Shown: piece by piece, positions 1-5,955 of the stretch
Position numbering within the stretch: the stretch's first letter is position 1
Layout of the letters: each line of letters opens with the position of its first letter
The notes under the pieces: generated by a model
Database searches by the model: none
Told to the model about the DNA's origin: nothing
Seen by the model: only the letters and a program-made list of their open reading frames with translations
Made by a program: the position numbers and the translations under genes
Source: an uncultured bacterium
GTDB lineage: Bacteria; Cyanobacteriota; Vampirovibrionia; Gastranaerophilales; Gastranaerophilaceae
Length of the DNA: 5,970 nucleotides
Direction: 5' to 3'
Assembly: GCA_948888345.1 (NCBI GenBank)
Contig: CAQTPN010000102.1
Location: 1 to 5,970, forward strand

Positions 1-1
1 G

Positions 2-1381
2 GTTTTAATTGCAAACAGGGGAGAAATCGCCCTTAGAATTATAAGAGCATGTAAAGAGCTGGGCATTGCAACGGTTGCCATTTATTCGCAGGCGGATAGT
101 GACAGTTTGCATGTATCCTTGGCAGATGAGGCTTATTGTATAGGGCCTGCACCCAGCGCGAAAAGCTATTTGAGCATTCCTGCCATTATTAGCGTTGCAC
201 TGACTTCAGGCGCGGATGCCATTCACCCCGGATACGGTTTTATGTCTGAAAGAGCTGATTTTGTAGATATCTGCGACCAGCACCATATTAAATTTATCGG
301 TCCGTCGGCTGATGCGATGCGCAAAATGGGCGATAAGGCAAATGCAAGAGAAACCATGATTAAAAATAATGTTCCTGTAACACCGGGGACAGGCCTTGTT
401 GAAAATGTCGATGAAATTAAAACCTTTGCAAAAACTGTCGGGTATCCCGTTATAATCAAAGCTACAGCGGGCGGCGGCGGAAAAGGCATGAGAATTGTTC
501 ATAACGAAAATGAGGTTGAAGATGCCTTTAATTTGTGTAGAAATGAAGCTAAAAATGCCTTTGCAAACCCTGAAGTTTATGTTGAAAAATATTTGATTAA
601 TCCAAGGCATATTGAAGTGCAAATTCTGGCTGACAGCTTCGGAAATGTGGTTCATTTGGGCGAAAGAGACTGCTCAATTCAAAGGCGTCATCAAAAACTT
701 TTAGAAGAGGCACCAAGCCCCGCTATAAGTGAAGATGTGCGTAAAAAAATGGGCGAAGCGGCCGTAAATGCTGCAAAAGCTATCAATTATGAAGGCGCAG
801 GCACTATTGAATTTTTACTTGATGAAAATGACCCCTCTGGCAGAAAAAACTGGTATTTTATGGAAATGAATACAAGGGTTCAGGTTGAACACTGTGTATC
901 AGAGATGATTTCAGGGGTTGATATTGTAAAAGAACAGCTAAGAGTGGCTTCCGGCCAAAGGTTATCCGTAAAACAGGAGGATATTGTACTTAGAGGCCAT
1001 GCTATCGAATGCAGAATTAATGCAGAAGACCCTGAACGCGACTTCATCCCGTTTGCGGGTAAAATTGAGGGATACCTTGCCCCGGGCGGATTTGGTGTTA
1101 GAATTGATTCCCATGTTTATACGGGATATTCAATTCCGCCGTACTATGATTCTATGGTTGGAAAATTAATCTGCTGGGGTGTAGACCGTGAAGATGCAAG
1201 GAACAGAGCCCTCCGTGCCCTGAATGAGTATATTATAACAGGAATTAAGACTACAATTCCTTTCCATAAAGAAATTTTAAATAATGAAGTTTTTATATCA
1301 GGCAAATTTGACACAAGTTTTATAGAAAAATATTATTCAAAAGAAGAAATTAAAAAGGCTCTCTCAAAAGAGAATGTTTAA
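2..1381 (+). CDS. accC: Biotin carboxylase, acetyl-CoA carboxylase subunit (5'-truncated by window edge)
   Basis: Catalyses ATP- and bicarbonate-dependent carboxylation of the biotin on the carrier protein AccB, the first half-reaction of acetyl-CoA carboxylase, in the cytoplasm. The frame is open from base 2 and reads VLIANRGEIALRI, so only about four N-terminal residues lie outside; 459 residues are visible. An ATG-like start near base 107 is a TTG (Leu) inside the domain, not the true start. In visible numbering: N-terminal biotin-carboxylase fold 1-110; ATP-grasp domain with Lys112, Lys153 and the glycine-rich loop TAGGGGKGM (155-163), His203, HQK (230-232); metal and catalytic residues Glu270, Glu288, Asn290, Arg292, Gln294, Glu296; C-terminal domain with ECRINAEDP including Arg338. 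The usual VEHP reads VEHC (Cys298), and a short loop insertion sits near 275-284. The 459-residue length fits a complete enzyme (E. coli 449). It overlaps the next gene by 8 bases. Identification is secure. Confidence 0.97.
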   Translation, partial: VLIANRGEIALRIIRACKELGIATVAIYSQADSDSLHVSLADEAYCIGPAPSAKSYLSIPAIISVALTSGADAIHPGYGFMSERADFVDICDQHHIKFIGPSADAMRKMGDKANARETMIKNNVPVTPGTGLVENVDEIKTFAKTVGYPVIIKATAGGGGKGMRIVHNENEVEDAFNLCRNEAKNAFANPEVYVEKYLINPRHIEVQILADSFGNVVHLGERDCSIQRRHQKLLEEAPSPAISEDVRKKMGEAAVNAAKAINYEGAGTIEFLLDENDPSGRKNWYFMEMNTRVQVEHCVSEMISGVDIVKEQLRVASGQRLSVKQEDIVLRGHAIECRINAEDPERDFIPFAGKIEGYLAPGGFGVRIDSHVYTGYSIPPYYDSMVGKLICWGVDREDARNRALRALNEYIITGIKTTIPFHKEILNNEVFISGKFDTSFIEKYYSKEEIKKALSKENV

Positions 1382-2531
1382 TTTTTGTAAAGAAATTGAA
1401 ATAATCTTTAATATTATAGCCCGATATGCGCAAAAAGAAAGTACGCCTGTTTATTTTGTAGGCGGAATGGTGCGGGATGCCCTTATGGGCCAGGATATCG
1501 GAGATATTGATATTCTTGTTGAAGGTTCTGCTATTGATTTTGTAAAAGGCTTGAAAGAGGCTTGTGACAATGGTTTTGCGCGTATTAACGTGCATGGTGC
1601 TCAAAACCCGCTCATAGACAGGTTTTTTATAGATATAAAATCGGTTCATGAGAGCTTTAATACGATTAAAGCTCAAATCAACGGTATAGAGATAGATTTC
1701 GCATCCACAAGAGAGGAAGATTACCCGCATTCCGGGTGTTTACCCGTTGTAAAAAATATCGGCTGCCCGATTAGGGTAGATCTTAAGAGGCGTGATTTTA
1801 CCATAAATGCAATAGCAACAAGGATTTTAATGGTTGATAACACCGTAAAATATGAATTAATTGATATTTATAACGGTATAGAAGATATAAAACAAGGCAA
1901 ATTAAGGGTTTTACATGATAAAAGCTACAACGATGACCCCACAAGGGTTTTGAGGGGACTTGATTTTAATTTGCGCTTTAATTTTACGTTCTCAAATTCT
2001 GATAAAAATTTAATTGAAAATTTTCTAAAATCCCCTGATAGAACAGGTTTGAGCCTTGATAGAGTAAAATTAACGCTAAAAAAGCTCTTTTCTAGCGCAA
2101 ATAGGGCAAAAGCGGCCTATGAAAACATTTTGTTAAAAAAGTTTTATAAAATATGGTGTGATGAACCTGAATTTAAATTGGAATGGGTGCAAAGGCTTGT
2201 TGAATCCGCAAAAATCTTCAACCTGCCTTCTGAAGAAATATTTTTGAAAGTATTTTTCGAAAACTTGCCGGCAAATCTTAATGCAGCGGAAAATTCTTCA
2301 AATTATGAAATTTATAATCTCTATAAAAACTTGAAAACTATTGATTTAGCACTTCAATATGCCATTTTTGATGATAAAAATCCAATTTTTTATTATGAGA
2401 AATTAAAAGATATCAAGCCGGATTTAACCGGAGACGACCTTTTAAAGCAAGGCTATAAACAGGGAAAAGCCTTAGGTGAAGCACTTTCCCGCCTGTTAGA
2501 AGAAAAACTGAATTCAATCCCAAGAAGCTAA
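1374..2531 (+). CDS. Class II CCA-adding/poly(A) polymerase-type tRNA nucleotidyltransferase
   Basis: Likely adds C and/or A residues to the 3' end of tRNA in the cytoplasm. The 385-residue protein opens with a poly(A) polymerase head domain: GGMVRD at 30-35, metal-binding DIDI with Asp44 and Asp46, a third likely carboxylate Asp108 (EIDFAST), and RRDFTINAIA at 139-148. A neck follows with DIYNGIEDI (164-172) and DDPTRVLRG (187-195), which corresponds to the EDxxR nucleotide-template motif with Asp for Glu. GLSLDRVKLTLKKL (225-238) fits the start of the helical body. Residues 240-345 are divergent, and the tail LTGDDLLKQGYKQG (351-364) matches the C-terminal motif of CCA enzymes. I see no HD phosphohydrolase motif. 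The ATG is inside the end of accC (8-base overlap), with only a weak AAGAG ahead, so translation is probably coupled to accC. Whether it adds CCA, CC or only A cannot be decided from one sequence; cyanobacteria and relatives sometimes split the activities, so no symbol is given. Confidence 0.88.
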   Translation: MFNFCKEIEIIFNIIARYAQKESTPVYFVGGMVRDALMGQDIGDIDILVEGSAIDFVKGLKEACDNGFARINVHGAQNPLIDRFFIDIKSVHESFNTIKAQINGIEIDFASTREEDYPHSGCLPVVKNIGCPIRVDLKRRDFTINAIATRILMVDNTVKYELIDIYNGIEDIKQGKLRVLHDKSYNDDPTRVLRGLDFNLRFNFTFSNSDKNLIENFLKSPDRTGLSLDRVKLTLKKLFSSANRAKAAYENILLKKFYKIWCDEPEFKLEWVQRLVESAKIFNLPSEEIFLKVFFENLPANLNAAENSSNYEIYNLYKNLKTIDLALQYAIFDDKNPIFYYEKLKDIKPDLTGDDLLKQGYKQGKALGEALSRLLEEKLNSIPRS

Positions 2532-2537
2532 CCTAAC

Positions 2538-2601
2538 CCTTCAAATAATTTTTATTTTAACCTTCATACCCTGCATTTTTAATCATTTGAAGGAGTTTTT
2601 T
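2538..2601. repeat. 9-bp inverted repeat around the convergent gene ends
   Basis: CCTTCAAAT at 2538-2546 is perfectly complemented by ATTTGAAGG at 2585-2593, with a 38-base loop, and on the + strand it is followed by AGTTTTTTA (2594-2602). It spans the 25-base gap between two convergent stops and the last codons of the - strand gene. It could serve as an unusual long-loop terminator for the accC transcript, but the loop is much larger than normal and chance is not excluded. Confidence 0.3.
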
Positions 2602-3174
2602 ATTAGGATAATAATTTGGGGCTATTTTTACCCCCTCAATAACGGCATCATATGCAGCTTGAAATTTTTCTTCCGTCAAATATGTTTCAGCATCTATAAA
2701 ATGCGCCTCGGGGTCATAATAACAGAGCCTTTTTGCAAGCGCGCAGAATTCATGGGTTAATTCAGTGTATCCGAAGGCAGATAAAACCCTTGCAATGAAT
2801 TTTGGGGTTTCACTGTTTGATTTTGTAAAAAATTTATAAGCATTAATAACACTATCAGCCCAGTCAAAATATTCGTTCTCTAAAAAAAGATTCAGATAAA
2901 CCTCCAAAAAAGCTCTTGTTTGAAAATATTTCGGTGCTTTTGTATGTGATTTATTTTCAATTATATCGGTAATAATAAGACCCCAGCCTGTTGCAAGGCC
3001 GGAGTCTTTATCTTCATTCCATATTAATTTTGCGCCGTTTATGTTTCCGTCAAGCAATGAGGAAAAACCTGCCTCATAAAGCATATTGTTATTTAAAAAT
3101 AGTTCTTTTGCTTTATTGTAATGTTTATTTTCAAAACAAAACCTTGCAAAGTCAATCTCGCTGCTGTTTTTCAT
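2557..3174 (-). CDS. TPR-like helical-repeat protein, cytoplasmic, function unknown
   Basis: A 205-residue protein with no signal peptide and no membrane segment. It reads as alpha-helical pairs: 6-27 (FARFCFENKHYNKAKELF) resembles the first helices of a tetratricopeptide repeat, and 155-187 (ending EEKFQAAYDAVIEGVKIAP) fits a TPR consensus with the small/large pattern and the closing Pro. The middle (60-150) is helical, rich in Phe, Tyr and Trp, and too divergent to assign repeats. TPR proteins generally act as protein-binding scaffolds, but nothing here identifies a partner. It starts 9 bases after the stop of the exported TPR-like protein on the same strand, with no visible Shine-Dalgarno sequence, so it probably relies on ribosomes finishing the upstream gene and may work with that product. 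I do not recognise a named family. Confidence 0.8.
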   Translation of the reverse strand: MKNSSEIDFARFCFENKHYNKAKELFLNNNMLYEAGFSSLLDGNINGAKLIWNEDKDSGLATGWGLIITDIIENKSHTKAPKYFQTRAFLEVYLNLFLENEYFDWADSVINAYKFFTKSNSETPKFIARVLSAFGYTELTHEFCALAKRLCYYDPEAHFIDAETYLTEEKFQAAYDAVIEGVKIAPNYYPNKKLLQMIKNAGYEG

Positions 3175-3183
3175 AGAAATTGA

Positions 3184-4047
3184 TTAAAACATCATCTGGC
3201 TCATCATCATATTTTGAATCATCTGTTTAGCGGCATCAGGGTTGCTTGAACCTTGAGAGAGCATATAAGGCAGATAATTCATATTGTTGTTATTATTTGA
3301 ATTGCCAAGCATTGCGCTTAAAGCTGCCATTTGCGGGTCAGAATATCCGCTCATCATATTGTTTAGAGGGTTTAAACCTGCTCTGGCTAAAATTCTTACT
3401 GCATTTGCAATTTCAGCATCTGTAGGCTGAGCTTGAATGGCACCTGTTGCATCGTTTAAATATTTGTAATTTTGAGCATCGGGAGCCATGTCATTATTTA
3501 TTCTATCCATCTGTTTATCAAGAGTTTTTCTTTGAATTTGTTCAACAACATCACCGTGAAGCTGTTTTCCTGATTTAATAAATACCGTCATATCATCATC
3601 TGCAGGCGCATTTTTATCTACATAATCAGGTGAGCATTGTGGTTTTCCTTCAATGCAGGCAATTGCTCTTACTGAATAATCAACTATTTTCTGGTTGTCG
3701 TTAATTTCAAAAACTTCTTTGAAGGCAGCTCTTGCCTGCTCTTTCATCCCAAGCTGGGTGAAAGCTAAGCCGTAATAATATTGTGCTGCGGAATTAGTTT
3801 TAAGGGTGTTATTTTTATCGTTGTATTTATCGCCTTCCGGTGCAAGATATGGCGTTAAATCTTGAATCACACCTGTGTAATTATGTTGTTTATACTTTGA
3901 AATTGCCCCGTAAACAATCGGATTTACAGAAATTGAACGTTGTTTTGCCGCTTTTTGAGCAGTTTTTGCCGGTGCTCCAAAAGAAACATTTGTTGTGTAG
4001 GCTGTTATCATTGTTAAAGCTAACAGCAATGCAATTTTTTTAATCAT
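3184..4047 (-). CDS. Exported TPR-like protein with Asn/Met-rich C-terminal tail
   Basis: A 287-residue protein of unknown function, apparently exported. The N-terminus has a Sec-type signal peptide: Lys3-Lys4, hydrophobic core IALLLALTMITAY (5-17), likely cleavage near residue 24-25 (SFGA). There is no lipobox cysteine. Residues about 50-116 look like one TPR-related helical pair: a first helix (YTGVIQDLTPYL) and, after a polar loop, YYYGLAFTQLGMKEQARAAFKEVFEI. Cys131 and Cys138 (CIEGKPQC) are the only cysteines and could form a disulfide outside the membrane. Residues 165-220 are polar and helical. The tail is low-complexity, with five consecutive Asn (251-255) and six Met in the last twelve residues. 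AAGGA (4058-4062) stands 10 bases before the ATG, and a good promoter precedes it. It heads a two-gene unit with the cytoplasmic TPR-like gene. Possible roles include an envelope scaffold; no specific function is supported. Confidence 0.85.
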   Translation of the reverse strand: MIKKIALLLALTMITAYTTNVSFGAPAKTAQKAAKQRSISVNPIVYGAISKYKQHNYTGVIQDLTPYLAPEGDKYNDKNNTLKTNSAAQYYYGLAFTQLGMKEQARAAFKEVFEINDNQKIVDYSVRAIACIEGKPQCSPDYVDKNAPADDDMTVFIKSGKQLHGDVVEQIQRKTLDKQMDRINNDMAPDAQNYKYLNDATGAIQAQPTDAEIANAVRILARAGLNPLNNMMSGYSDPQMAALSAMLGNSNNNNNMNYLPYMLSQGSSNPDAAKQMIQNMMMSQMMF

Positions 4048-4091
4048 CGTCTTACTATCCTTAAGTTTTATTATATTTTGATACTACCTAT

Positions 4092-4119
4092 TTTATAATT
4101 ATTTTATACCTTATGGCAA
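4092..4119 (-). promoter_or_regulatory. Sigma70-type promoter for the exported-protein operon
   Basis: Read on the - strand, TTGCCA (4119-4114, five of six matches to TTGACA) is followed after 16 bases by TATAAA (4097-4092, five of six matches to TATAAT). Transcription would start near 4085, giving a leader of about 38 bases that contains the AAGGA ribosome binding site at 4058-4062. This is the best-formed promoter in the window, although the AT-rich surroundings raise the chance of a false match. Confidence 0.55.
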
Positions 4120-4126
4120 GTATATA

Positions 4127-4152
4127 ATAATATTTTAGTATATTAATATTAT
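4127..4152. repeat. 8-bp inverted repeat, possible operator
   Basis: ATAATATT (4127-4134) and AATATTAT (4145-4152) are perfect complements separated by 10 bases. The arms are about 18 bases centre to centre and lie just upstream of the leftward promoter's -35 box, in the spacer shared with the regulator gene. This geometry would suit a dimeric regulator, but arms made only of A and T are easily found by chance here. Confidence 0.25.
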
Positions 4153-4265
4153 AATCAAGGAATTAAAATATATTCTGGTTTATTTGTATGATTTATTTTT
4201 AAATTAAATTATATAAGATTATCCTATTATTACAAAAAATTGTTTAGTATCAGGATTTTATAATT

Positions 4266-4496
4266 ATGAAAATAAAAATCAGAGAGATTGCAAAGAAAAA
4301 TAAAGGCTACAGTCTTTATAAACTTGCAAAAGAATTAAAACTTCCTCAGCAGACAGTATACTCATGGGCAAACGGAAGAACCCAGCCTTCTTATGAGAAT
4401 ATGGACAGATTATGCGATGCTCTTGATTGTTCAATCGGTGATTTATTTGAATCTGAACCTATACAGCATAAGCTTAATTTAAGAAATATTGTTTAG
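4266..4496 (+). CDS. Small Xre/Cro-C1-type helix-turn-helix regulator
   Basis: A 76-residue predicted DNA-binding protein consisting almost wholly of one Cro/C1-type helix-turn-helix domain. The two-helix core is at about 16-37 (SLYKLAKELKLPQQTVYSWA), in which the QQTVYSW segment is the likely recognition helix. NGRTQPSYENMDRLCDALDC (36-55) then gives the typical following helices, closed by the SIGDLFE signature. A 13-residue polar tail follows; there is no sensor or metal-binding domain. AGGA 10 bases before the ATG supports the start. It is divergent from the exported TPR-like operon, so regulation of that operon or of itself is possible but unproven. Its stop codon overlaps the stop of the convergent redox-protein gene. 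It may also be a stand-alone transcriptional regulator of remote genes; no toxin partner is adjacent, so a toxin-antitoxin role is unlikely. Confidence 0.9.
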   Translation: MKIKIREIAKKNKGYSLYKLAKELKLPQQTVYSWANGRTQPSYENMDRLCDALDCSIGDLFESEPIQHKLNLRNIV

Positions 4497-4894
4497 ACGT
4501 TTGATAATTCTTTTTCTAAAATTATCTCTAAAATTTTAGCGCAATCATATACCATATTTACGCAGTGTGCTTTTCTTTCGGGACTGTGAAATTCAAAACC
4601 CGAGGTTAAAACTCTGCAGCATGCGGCTTTATGGGATTTTTTAAATTCTTCAATAAATTCCTTTGCAAGGGCGCGGGCCTTTTCTGTTTTGCCTTTTCCG
4701 TGTATATATCCTATAACAAGCTGGCTTCCTGCAATAGCCCCGCATAGGCACCCGTCTCCCATACCGCCTGAAAAACTTGTTGCGCAGCTTAATAATTCAA
4801 CAGGCACAAGCCCTTCATCAATTGCTGCTTTTACAATTGATTCAGAGCATGAATACCCCTTCTTAAAATTTTCAACAGCCTTTTGTTTTAACAT
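4493..4894 (-). CDS. C_GCAxxG_C_C-family putative redox protein
   Basis: A 133-residue cytoplasmic protein matching the C_GCAxxG_C_C (putative redox-active) family along its whole length. Visible hallmarks are GYSCSES with Cys16, the glycine-rich SFSGGMGDG (40-48), CGAIAG (51-56) with Cys51, the AKEFIEEFKK helix (77-86), the later cysteine region CCRVL (Cys92, Cys93), and Cys118 in the last helix (YDCAKILEIIL). It has eight cysteines: 16, 37, 49, 51, 92, 93, 111 and 118. Family members are thought to be redox-active or to bind metal, but the reaction and partner are not established. Its ATG lies only 2 bases after the stop of the glycosyltransferase, with a GGGAAAG-like site about 9 bases upstream, so the two are one transcript. 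At its end it overlaps the convergent regulator gene by 4 bases. Family call is confident; function is not. Confidence 0.9.
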   Translation of the reverse strand: MLKQKAVENFKKGYSCSESIVKAAIDEGLVPVELLSCATSFSGGMGDGCLCGAIAGSQLVIGYIHGKGKTEKARALAKEFIEEFKKSHKAACCRVLTSGFEFHSPERKAHCVNMVYDCAKILEIILEKELSNV

Positions 4895-4896
4895 AA

Positions 4897-5841
4897 TTAA
4901 TCTTTCCCGTTCTGTAATGTTTGAACCTTTATTTGAACATCTTCAACCAATTTTCTGTTAATAGCAAGCAAATCTGAAATGATGGCAAGAAGTGCTGTCT
5001 GAAAACCTCCTGTAATCAATAATCCGCATAAAATTAAGGATTGAATATGCCCGCTTCCGTCTCCCAAAAGGAAGAAATATAAATATCTGAATCCTAAAAA
5101 TAATCCGAGCGTAAAGAAAATTAAAGCAAGGCTGATAAAAAACCTGAAAGGATGATAAATAATAAAGAACCGGAGCATTGTTTTTGCAGAACGGAAAATA
5201 TAATTTAAATTATTTTTAACAAGCCTTGAAGGTCTTAAATCGTCATTTACTCTGATTGGCACGCTTAAAATAGACAAACCTTTTCTTTGCGCCTGAATGA
5301 TGGATTCCATAGTATATGTATAATTATCAAAAATATTAATTCTCATAGCGGCATTTTTGCTGAATGCCCTAAAGCCGCTTGGTGCATCTAAAATATCTGC
5401 GCCGGAGATTTTTTTCATAACAAATGAGCCGATTTTTTGTAATAATTTTTTAAGGGGCGAAAAATGTTTTATAGAATTAATTGGCCTTGCCCCTATTACA
5501 ATATCGGCTTTATTATTAAGAATCGGCTCAATAATTTTTTCAATATCATCTGCGCAGTACTGATTATCTGCATCAAGGTTTACAATGATATCTGCGCCGT
5601 ATTTTATGCAATTTTTTAAACCTGCATCAAATGCGCGCGCAAGCCCCAAATTTTTTGAGAAATTTACAATATAATTAATGCCGAGCTCTTTTGCAACCTG
5701 TACGGTGTTATCATTTGAACCGTCATTAATAACAAGAATTTCAATTTTATCTATTCCTTTAATTTCTTTTGGAATAGCACAGAACGTTACAGGAAGGCTT
5801 TTTTCCTCGTTATAGCAGGGTATCTGTATAATAAGTTTCAT
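4897..5841 (-). CDS. Family 2 glycosyltransferase, polyprenyl-phosphate (DPM1/GtrB-like) type, membrane-anchored
   Basis: Probably transfers a sugar from a nucleotide-sugar donor to a polyprenyl (undecaprenyl) phosphate at the inner face of the membrane, supplying cell-surface glycans. The 314-residue protein begins with a GT-A fold: PCYNEE (8-13), VINDGSNDNT (37-46) with Asp40, the DxD metal motif in NLDADNQ (88-94), IGARP (116-120), and SGFRAFS (155-161) with the acceptor-region motif. After residue 230 come two hydrophobic segments (about 233-257 and 266-292) and a short charged tail that may be coiled. Two C-terminal membrane helices are the usual layout of GtrB-like enzymes. I chose the ATG at 5841 because MKLIIQIPCYNEE is the normal family N-terminus; a GTG at 5856 would add five residues. 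Neither start has a Shine-Dalgarno site. It is the first gene of a unit with the redox protein. Sugar and acceptor are not known. Confidence 0.92.
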   Translation of the reverse strand: MKLIIQIPCYNEEKSLPVTFCAIPKEIKGIDKIEILVINDGSNDNTVQVAKELGINYIVNFSKNLGLARAFDAGLKNCIKYGADIIVNLDADNQYCADDIEKIIEPILNNKADIVIGARPINSIKHFSPLKKLLQKIGSFVMKKISGADILDAPSGFRAFSKNAAMRINIFDNYTYTMESIIQAQRKGLSILSVPIRVNDDLRPSRLVKNNLNYIFRSAKTMLRFFIIYHPFRFFISLALIFFTLGLFLGFRYLYFFLLGDGSGHIQSLILCGLLITGGFQTALLAIISDLLAINRKLVEDVQIKVQTLQNGKD

Positions 5842-5847
5842 AAAAAA

Positions 5848-5853
5848 ATTATA
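5848..5853 (-). promoter_or_regulatory. -10 box just before the glycosyltransferase start
   Basis: A perfect TATAAT is read on the - strand at 5853-5848, ending six bases before the ATG at 5841, so a start of transcription at or next to the A of the ATG is expected. No good -35 box is found at 16-18 bases (the sequence there is CACCAT/CCACCA/TCCACC). If active, the mRNA would be leaderless or nearly so, which agrees with the missing ribosome binding site. Confidence 0.35.
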
Positions 5854-5917
5854 CACTAAATTACATTAAATGGTGGAGATTTTTAAAAAAGCACTAAAGT
5901 TTTGAAAATGTTCCCCG

Positions 5918-5955
5918 TATAATAATGTGTAAGAAATGTTAAGATTTATTACACA
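5918..5955. promoter_or_regulatory. Possible rightward -10 box and 7-bp inverted repeat at the right edge
   Basis: TATAAT at 5918-5923 on the + strand lacks a clear -35 box (TAAAGT at 17 bases). Just after it, TGTGTAA (5926-5932) and TTACACA (5949-5955) form a perfect inverted repeat with a 16-base spacer. Together they could be a promoter and operator for a rightward gene beyond the window, or an operator for the leftward glycosyltransferase gene. Evidence is pattern only. The stretch 5857-5970 holds no gene. Confidence 0.25.

Larger units (their letters stand above)
4048..4265. promoter_or_regulatory. Very AT-rich divergent intergenic region
   Basis: These 218 bases separate the divergently read exported-protein gene and the Xre-type regulator gene. 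The leftward promoter lies at 4092-4119. For the rightward gene, AGGA at 4252-4255 stands 10 bases before its ATG and is a plausible ribosome binding site. Several -10-like strings occur (for example TATGAT at 4187-4192) but none has a convincing -35 partner. No open frame or RNA gene is seen inside. Confidence 0.6.

Noticed and set aside
206..655. Open frames on the - strand inside accC (206-655 and 223-489)
   Set aside because: They are antisense to a highly conserved enzyme and their translations show no recognisable domain; they follow from the coding pattern of accC.
1350..1730. 126-codon - strand open frame over the start of the nucleotidyltransferase gene
   Set aside because: It lies opposite the conserved catalytic head domain, has no ribosome binding site I can see and no family resemblance.
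4266..4496. Xre-type protein as the antitoxin of a toxin-antitoxin pair
   Set aside because: No toxin-like gene is adjacent in the same orientation; the neighbours are an exported protein and a redox-family protein, both read from the other strand.
4517..4538. TAAAATT/AATTTTA inverted repeat as a terminator between the regulator and redox genes
   Set aside because: The arms are only A and T, lie within the redox coding region and no T run follows on the + strand; a stable hairpin is unlikely.
5842..5856. GTG at 5856 as the glycosyltransferase start
   Set aside because: It adds five residues not typical of the family, has no ribosome binding site, and would overlap the TATAAT box; ATG at 5841 gives the standard N-terminus.
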